Positions 58,970 to 64,000 of a DNA stretch of 64,000 nucleotides are shown piece by piece. The translations under genes were made by a program, and so were the position numbers. Where the stretch lies: positions 33,993-97,992 of the forward strand of contig DATKMK010000094.1 in the NCBI GenBank assembly GCA_035541895.1, in the 5' to 3' direction. How positions within the stretch are numbered: position 1 is the first letter of the stretch; every line of letters starts with the position of its first letter. A model generated the notes under the pieces. It did no database searches. It worked only from the letters and a program-made list of their open reading frames with translations, and was not told the origin of the DNA. The DNA is from DATKMK01 sp035541895. Its GTDB lineage: Bacteria; Desulfobacterota; Binatia; HRBIN30; JACQVA1.

Positions 58970-59983
58970 ATGATCCGTCCGGCGTGGAGTCGAAGGATCG
59001 AACGCACGCTGCTCGTCGGCGGCGTCGTCCTCTTCGGGGTGTTGCTGCACGAGATTGGTGCTGCGGCGGTGCTCGACAACGTGCGCGCCGTCGGTTGGGC
59101 GATCGTGCTGATCGTGGCGCAAGAGGTTCTCGCCTACACCGCCAACACGCTGGGATGGTGGTACGCCTTTCCGTCGCCGCGTCCGTCGCTCGCGTTCAGC
59201 CAGTTGCTGGCGACGCGCATCGCCGGCGACGCCGTCAACTACGTCACGCCGACGGCGACACTGGGCGGAGAGTTCGTACGCGTGCGGATGTTGCGCGGAC
59301 AGGGCGTGACCACTTCGGTGGTTGCCTCGGTCGCCATCGCCAAATTGAGTCAGACCGTCGGGCAAGTGATCTTCATCGTTCTCGGCTTGTTGATCGTGCT
59401 TCCGAGCGTATCGCTCCCGCCGCCGTTGCGTCGCGGTCTGTTTCTGGGCGTTAGTGCTCTGGTCGCGGTCGCGATGGTTCTGTTGGTGATGCAGCGGCGC
59501 GGTTTGTTCGCGCCGGTGTTGGCGATGCTGCACAAAATGGGTTTGCCGCACGCGGTTTCCGGGCTGAGCGGGCGACTCGAACGCCTGGATGACGAAATCA
59601 TGCGGTTCTACGCTCGCGCCGGCAGTCGGTTCTTTCTTTCCGCATTCTGGTTCTTCATCGGTTGGACGCTCGGGATTCTTGAGGTCAGCTTGATTCTGTT
59701 CTGTCTCGGTGTACCGCTGACGATCGAGCGCGCCGTGGCGATCGAAGTATTGTCGGCGACCATCGATGCCATGTTGTTTTTCGTTCCCGCAAAAGTCGGC
59801 ACACAGGAAGGCGGCAAAGTGCTGATCTTCGACGTGCTGGGACTCGACATGGCGAAGGGGCTGTCGCTCGGGATTGTGCGACGCATTCGCGAGTTGACGT
59901 GGGCCGGCATCGGCTTGTTGATCTGGTCGCGGGCTCAGGCCGAGCCGCGGCCCGTCGCCGGCCCCGCGACCATCGGCAATTGA
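58970..59983 (+). CDS. HpnL-like integral membrane flippase-domain protein
   Basis: A 337-residue polytopic membrane protein of the UPF0104/lysylphosphatidylglycerol-synthase transmembrane family, with about eight hydrophobic spans. Landmarks are NYVTPTATLGGEFVRVRMLR and the later VPAKVGTQEGGKVLIFDVLG, the typical PxxxGxxEG duplication of this fold. HpnL, named from hopanoid clusters, belongs here. ATG 58970 gives the usual family length; ATG 58853 would add 39 poorly conserved residues. It sits 14 bp before an HpnK-like gene. In this locus I infer translocation of a lipid or lipid-linked head group. Confidence 0.82.
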   Translation: MIRPAWSRRIERTLLVGGVVLFGVLLHEIGAAAVLDNVRAVGWAIVLIVAQEVLAYTANTLGWWYAFPSPRPSLAFSQLLATRIAGDAVNYVTPTATLGGEFVRVRMLRGQGVTTSVVASVAIAKLSQTVGQVIFIVLGLLIVLPSVSLPPPLRRGLFLGVSALVAVAMVLLVMQRRGLFAPVLAMLHKMGLPHAVSGLSGRLERLDDEIMRFYARAGSRFFLSAFWFFIGWTLGILEVSLILFCLGVPLTIERAVAIEVLSATIDAMLFFVPAKVGTQEGGKVLIFDVLGLDMAKGLSLGIVRRIRELTWAGIGLLIWSRAQAEPRPVAGPATIGN

Positions 59984-59997
59984 GGCGCTCGCACCGC

Positions 59998-60870
59998 ATG
60001 CAGCCGAAACGCGTGATCGTCTCGGCCGACGATTTCGGGATGTCGCCCGGCATCAACGAGGCGGTGCTGCGTGCACACACCGACGGCGTCCTCACCGACA
60101 CGAGCTTGATGGTCAACGGCGCGGCGGCGGATGAGGCCATCGCGCTCGCGCGCGCGGCGCCGCGTCTGAGCGTTGGACTGCATCTCGTGCTGGCGCAAGG
60201 CCGCGCCACATTGCCGCCGCGCGAGATTCCGGATCTCGTCGACGGCGACGGCTTCTTCCGCGATCAGGAAATCCGCGCCGCGCTCGGTTACTTCTTCACG
60301 CCCGGCGTGCGCGCCCAAGTTCGCCGCGAGATTGCGGCGCAAATCGAGAAGTTTCTCGCCAGCGGCCTGCCGCTGTCGCACGTCGACGGCCACGTCAACA
60401 TCCACATGCACCCGACCATTCTCAACATCTTGTTGGAGCTCGCCGAGCGCTACAACATTCGCGCGCTGCGACTCACTTTCGAGCCGCTGCGTGCGGCGCT
60501 GCAAATCGATCCGCGTCATGCCGCGCGCAAGATCGCCGAAGGCCTCACCTTTGCCGCCTTGTCATCCTATGCGCGCCCGCGCATGGACGCCCGCCGCATC
60601 CGTCATCCCGATCGCCTCTTCGGTTTGCATCGGAGCGGCCACCTGACCGAGTCGTACCTGCTGCAACTTCTCTCTCGCATCGAGCCCGGCGTCACCGAGA
60701 TCTACTGCCATCCCGCGCGCCTCGACGCCGAGGTGCGACGCTGGCGGCCGGCCGACTACGAAAGCGAAGCCGAGTTGGTGGCGCTGACCAGCGCGCGGAT
60801 CGCCGAGCGGATTCAAGAGCTGAGTATCGCGCTCACGAGCTATCGGGAGCTGGTGAGCGGTGCGGCGTGA
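59998..60870 (+). CDS. HpnK-like ChbG/YdjC-family deacetylase
   Basis: A 290-residue carbohydrate deacetylase-like protein from ATG 59998. Metal ligands of the family are visible: VSADDFGMSPG (Asp pair), VGLHLVL (His) and SHVDGHVNIHMHPT (His ligands). Members remove N-acetyl groups from sugars; HpnK is the hopanoid-cluster version, commonly next to HpnL as here. No hopanoid cyclase is in the window. Its likely role is deacetylation of an amino-sugar or amino-polyol on the lipid made by the upstream genes. Confidence 0.88.
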   Translation: MQPKRVIVSADDFGMSPGINEAVLRAHTDGVLTDTSLMVNGAAADEAIALARAAPRLSVGLHLVLAQGRATLPPREIPDLVDGDGFFRDQEIRAALGYFFTPGVRAQVRREIAAQIEKFLASGLPLSHVDGHVNIHMHPTILNILLELAERYNIRALRLTFEPLRAALQIDPRHAARKIAEGLTFAALSSYARPRMDARRIRHPDRLFGLHRSGHLTESYLLQLLSRIEPGVTEIYCHPARLDAEVRRWRPADYESEAELVALTSARIAERIQELSIALTSYRELVSGAA

Positions 60871-60959
60871 AGGCTGAGGAGTGACTCGAGACTCGCAACC
60901 CTGGACTCGCGCCCGGGCCTCGGCTAGTCAGCGACCACGAACCGACGAAGAGGAGCTGC

Positions 60960-61727
60960 ATGAAGGTCGTTCCGATCCCGCAACTGATGGACAACTACGC
61001 GTACCTCGTCATCGATGAGGCGACCAAGACGGCGGGCATCGTCGACTGCGCCGAAGCCGCGCCGGTGCTGCAGGTGGTGGCGCGCGAAGGGGTCGAGCTC
61101 ACGGCGATTCTCCCAACGCACCACCACTACGATCACATCGGCGGTAACGAGGACTTGCTCGCGGCGAAACCGGGCCTGACGGTTTACGGCGTCGACGAGC
61201 GCATCACCGGCCTCACCGATCGCGTCGACGACGGGACGATGGTGCGTGTCGGGAATCTCAGCGCGCGCGTGATTTTCATTCCTGCCCACACGACCGGCCA
61301 CATCGCATACTATTTCGAGCGCGAGCGGGCGGTATTCACCGGCGACACGTTGTTCGCCGGCGGTTGCGGTCGGTTGTTCGAAGGCGACGCGGCGATGATG
61401 ATTGCGTCGCTCTCCAAACTGATGGTGTTGCCCGACGACAGCCGCGTCTACTTCGGCCATGAGTACACCGAGAAGAATCTGCGCTTCGCGCTGACGCTGG
61501 AACCCAACAACGCCGCGCTGCGGCGCAAGTACGATCAGGTCGTCGAGCAAACCAAACGCAGCCAACCGACGACGCCGACGACGATCGGATCCGAAAAGGA
61601 CACCAATCCGTTTTTTCGGTGGACCAGCGAGGAGCTGCGCGCGACGTTGCAGCGGGAGCACCCGGGCATGGCGATGGACAGCGTCAGCGTCTTCGCCAAG
61701 GTGCGAGCGCTGAAGGACGTGTTCTGA
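60960..61727 (+). CDS. gloB: Hydroxyacylglutathione hydrolase (glyoxalase II)
   Basis: A 255-residue metallo-beta-lactamase-fold thioesterase that releases D-lactate and glutathione from S-lactoylglutathione. The binuclear site is THHHYDHIGG (H54, H56, D58, H59), with further ligands in PAHTTGHIAYYF, GDTLFAGGCGRLFEG and FGHEYT. The C-terminal helical substrate domain ends WTSEELRATL. Length and motifs match true GloB rather than generic hydrolases. Ribosome binding site GAGGAGCTGC precedes ATG 60960. An SDR gene follows after 8 bp. Confidence 0.93.
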   Translation: MKVVPIPQLMDNYAYLVIDEATKTAGIVDCAEAAPVLQVVAREGVELTAILPTHHHYDHIGGNEDLLAAKPGLTVYGVDERITGLTDRVDDGTMVRVGNLSARVIFIPAHTTGHIAYYFERERAVFTGDTLFAGGCGRLFEGDAAMMIASLSKLMVLPDDSRVYFGHEYTEKNLRFALTLEPNNAALRRKYDQVVEQTKRSQPTTPTTIGSEKDTNPFFRWTSEELRATLQREHPGMAMDSVSVFAKVRALKDVF

Positions 61728-61735
61728 GGGCGGTG

Positions 61736-62497
61736 ATGGGGCTACTCGACGGGCGAGTCGGGATCGTAACCGGTGCATCGGCCGGCATCGGCGCGGCCAT
61801 CGCGCGTGCGCTGGCAGGGGAAGGCATGGCGGTGATGCTCGGCGCGCGCCGCGCCGACCAGTTGTCCTCGGTCTGCGCCGAGATCCGCAGCGCCGGCGGC
61901 GCCGCGGACTTTGTTGCCGTGGATCTGCGCAGCGAGGCGCAAGTGGAACGTCTCGTCGACATGGCGGTCGAACGCTTCGGCCACCTCGACGCGCTCGTGA
62001 ACAACGCGGCGATCGGTACGCTGCGGCTGATCGAAGACGGGCGCACCGACGAATGGCGCGCGATTTTCGAGACCAACGTGATCGGAACGCTGGTCGCGTG
62101 CCGCGCGGCGTTGCGGCATCTGTTGCCGCGCGGCCGCGGCGACATCCTCAACGTCACGTCTGCGAGCGCGCACGAGTCCTGGCCGTATTTGTCGGTGTAC
62201 GCGGCATCGAAAGCCGCGGTGCACACACTATCGAACGGCCTACGCGCCGAAGTTGCGGAGCGCGGCATTCGGGTGATGACCACCGAGATTCACAACGTCG
62301 CCGGCACCGACTTCGCATCGAACTTCGACCCCAGCATCTTGCCCGCCGCGCTCAGCCGCTGGCGCGAGCTCGGCCTACTCAATCCCCGCACCCCGATGAT
62401 CGCCCCCGAAACCGCCGCCCGCGCCATCGTCTTCCAGCTCTCCCAACCCGACCCCTCGAGCATCCACCACGTGACGGTCCGTTCGCGGGCGAATTGA
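61736..62497 (+). CDS. Short-chain dehydrogenase/reductase
   Basis: Classical SDR of 253 residues. It has TGASAGIG (residues 12-19), an NNAAIG motif, a Ser in VTSASAHES and the catalytic YAASK. The Arg-rich GARRADQ after the second strand favours NADP(H). The C-terminus ends HHVTVRSRAN. It is coupled to gloB upstream and converges with the restriction endonuclease gene (7-bp gap). The substrate is not apparent. Confidence 0.9.
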   Translation: MGLLDGRVGIVTGASAGIGAAIARALAGEGMAVMLGARRADQLSSVCAEIRSAGGAADFVAVDLRSEAQVERLVDMAVERFGHLDALVNNAAIGTLRLIEDGRTDEWRAIFETNVIGTLVACRAALRHLLPRGRGDILNVTSASAHESWPYLSVYAASKAAVHTLSNGLRAEVAERGIRVMTTEIHNVAGTDFASNFDPSILPAALSRWRELGLLNPRTPMIAPETAARAIVFQLSQPDPSSIHHVTVRSRAN

Positions 62498-62504
62498 GCG
62501 GCGG

Positions 62505-63245
62505 TCAGTTCCAATGAGGCGTCGCGTTTGCGTGGCCCAGGGCGTGCGCGCGTAGCGAACCGACGAAATTGGCGAAACTCAACTCGGGCGACGGTTCGCG
62601 ATAGAGTCCGCGTAGTCCGCCAACCCTGTTCGACACGATCAAACAAGCGGCGGAGTACAGCCGCTCCCTCACCAGCTTCGTGCAGAGAATCTTGTAGCGG
62701 TCGATGTATGAGGCGTTGTCAAATTCCTCGAAGACGGCGAAGTGCGGCGACCGGGGTTTGAGTGCACGGGTCGACGCCTCCGCTTCCTCGACCAAAACGA
62801 GATATCCGAGCCATGGTTGCGGCGATGGTCGAAATGCACCGTTTCTATACGCAGCCCACAAGTCCGTCGCATTGCCGAGTGCCTCCTCGGCTCGGTTGTT
62901 GGCATTATTTCCAAAGGAGCCAACATGCGCCTTGAGTTCCAGCGTACCGAGTAACATGCCATCGACCAGGATCAGTAAGTCCCACTGCTTCGTCGGGCGG
63001 AAGAACCCTGGTAACACGACTTTCGACCGTTGCCGAAGAATCGCAACATCCGGCAAGCCGCCTTCCATCAGCAGGTCGTTCAGCAGCGCTGTGAATCCAT
63101 CAAGATGTTTACCGCCCGTAACCTCCGTGCGGCTGCCGCGATCGCGGTTGCCGGTCGCGGTTCCTTGTCGACTGCCCTGACTCCTTCGCGTTTGCCAGAA
63201 GTGACGAACGGCCGCGGCGAGGCGTGGATCGACACTAGTTGGCAT
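62505..63245 (-). CDS. Type II restriction endonuclease, PaeR7I/XhoI family
   Basis: A 246-residue protein, the length I recall for PaeR7I, which cuts CTCGAG. Recognisable blocks are VTGGKHLDGF, LPGFFRPTKQWDLLIL, SFGNNANNRAEEALGNATDL and ILCTKLVRERLYSAACL. The PD-(D/E)xK site reads D89 with E103-L-K105. ATG 63245 is preferred over an upstream start at 63323, which would overlap the methyltransferase. The specificity is inferred from family, not proven. Local composition looks less GC-rich than the rest of the window, suggesting acquisition by transfer. Confidence 0.88.
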   Translation of the reverse strand: MPTSVDPRLAAAVRHFWQTRRSQGSRQGTATGNRDRGSRTEVTGGKHLDGFTALLNDLLMEGGLPDVAILRQRSKVVLPGFFRPTKQWDLLILVDGMLLGTLELKAHVGSFGNNANNRAEEALGNATDLWAAYRNGAFRPSPQPWLGYLVLVEEAEASTRALKPRSPHFAVFEEFDNASYIDRYKILCTKLVRERLYSAACLIVSNRVGGLRGLYREPSPELSFANFVGSLRAHALGHANATPHWN

Positions 63246-63253
63246 ATCTTGAT

Positions 63254-64000
63254 TCAGGCTCGCACGATGTTGATGCTTGTCTTCGCAAAGAGGTTTTGCG
63301 TGGCGTTCGTCAGGCGGTGACAAGCGTACTCAAAGTAGTGCGGATCGATCTCGACACCGATGCTATGACGCCCCCACTGTGCCGCAGCCAGGTTGGTTGT
63401 GGCGGTGCCCATGAAGGGATCGAGTACCGTATCGCCAACGAAACTGAACATGCGGATGAGTCGCTCCGCGAGTTCCAACGGAAACGGCGCGGGGTGGTTA
63501 CGTGTCGAGGCGCCGGTCAAACCGTTCCAAATCTGTTGGAACCACTCACGATGTTTATCGCCCGGGATCACACTGAGCACACGCGTGGTGACCGATGGAC
63601 TGCGATACGCGCCGGGCTTGCGCTGCATCAGAATGAACTCGATGTCGTTCTTGATGACCGCGTTAGGCTCGTAGGGCTTGCCCAGAAATCCGCCCGAGCC
63701 GTTTTCTACCTCGTACGCCGCATTGGCGATTTTGTACCAGATGATGGGAGCGAGGTTGTCGAACTTCAACTGACGACAGCGTTCCTGGATCGAAGCGTGA
63801 AGCGGCACAACGGTATGACGTCCATTGTTTTTGCGTCGCGAAAGACAGACATCACCCACCACGCAGATGAGCCGACCACCGGGAACTAGAGCGCGGAAGC
63901 AATGCTGCCAGACCTTGTCCAGCTCGTCGAGGAAGCGCTCGTAGTCGTCGACGAACCCGAGCTGTGCCGGTGTCCGGCGGTACTCCTTCAGTGTCCAGTA
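63254..64000 (-). CDS. Site-specific DNA methyltransferase (partial, N-terminus outside window)
   Basis: The frame is open from the window edge and encodes 248 residues of an amino-methyltransferase. The first codon at the edge (Tyr, followed by WTLKEYRR) fits the last residue of a motif IV SPPY. Motif I comes later as DTVLDPFMGTATTNLAA, giving the motif order IV before I of beta-class enzymes. It ends 8 bp before the restriction gene on the same strand, so the pair is a typical type II system with the methylase made first. By partnership it should protect the same site as the PaeR7I-like nuclease. Confidence 0.9.
   Translation of the reverse strand, partial: YWTLKEYRRTPAQLGFVDDYERFLDELDKVWQHCFRALVPGGRLICVVGDVCLSRRKNNGRHTVVPLHASIQERCRQLKFDNLAPIIWYKIANAAYEVENGSGGFLGKPYEPNAVIKNDIEFILMQRKPGAYRSPSVTTRVLSVIPGDKHREWFQQIWNGLTGASTRNHPAPFPLELAERLIRMFSFVGDTVLDPFMGTATTNLAAAQWGRHSIGVEIDPHYFEYACHRLTNATQNLFAKTSINIVRA

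Overview
The window looks like chromosome from a GC-rich, free-living, uncultured-type bacterium, most likely of the Binatota (Desulfobacterota_B, 'Candidatus Binatia') or a close relative. The inference rests on the paired EF-hand, dockerin-like C-terminus of the giant exported protein (VTVDELVTGVN twice, ending NALIGC), the density of acyl-CoA dehydrogenases, P450s and molybdoenzymes, and the ScpAB/TrpS/site-2-protease housekeeping block. It has not been confirmed by any search. No CRISPR array, prophage, rRNA or intact insertion sequence is visible.

Layout. 1-5.8 kb: housekeeping block on the minus strand (scpB, scpA, trpS, an M50 protease, two lipoproteins), then an AMIN-like lipoprotein and a HEAT-repeat protein on plus. 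5.84 kb: tRNA-Leu(CAA). 6-8.5 kb: two complementary acyl-CoA dehydrogenase subunits separated by an inverted-repeat element. 8.8-18.8 kb: a secreted ten-repeat cysteine-rich protein behind a strong sigma70-type promoter, then a 2,840-residue exported protein. 18.8-24 kb: LysR regulator divergent from aconitase, a divergent ketol-acid-reductoisomerase homologue and a short-chain dehydrogenase.

24.1-36.4 kb is the most striking region. It has three catalytic (alpha) subunits of the type II DMSO-reductase family (relatives of ethylbenzene, steroid-C25, dimethylsulfide, selenate and chlorate enzymes) but only one iron-sulfur (beta) subunit. They come with an MFS transporter, a methyltransferase and a ferritin-like protein. 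Two oppositely oriented units share a short intergenic region that carries the same TetR-like operator twice. 36.5-49.4 kb: carboxylesterase, ferredoxin, a cytochrome c fused to an outer-membrane barrel, two P450s, a desaturase, a wax-ester/triacylglycerol synthase, a nucleotide-cyclase/ATPase/TPR regulator and a glycosyltransferase. Together these suggest oxidation, storage and modification of hydrophobic compounds.

49.4-60.9 kb appears to be a lipid-building locus. An alkyl-DHAP-synthase-like flavoprotein and GlpD (ether-lipid backbone) lie opposite a tight plus-strand run: HAD phosphatase, nucleotidyltransferase, ATP-grasp ligase, class III aminotransferase, Gfo/Idh/MocA dehydrogenase and CDP-alcohol phosphatidyltransferase. 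An HpnL-like membrane protein and an HpnK-like deacetylase follow. I infer a pathway that makes, activates, attaches and exports an amino-polyol phospholipid head group; its product is not one I can name. 61-64 kb: glyoxalase II, another short-chain dehydrogenase, and at the edge a PaeR7I/XhoI-type restriction-modification pair whose base composition looks less GC-rich.
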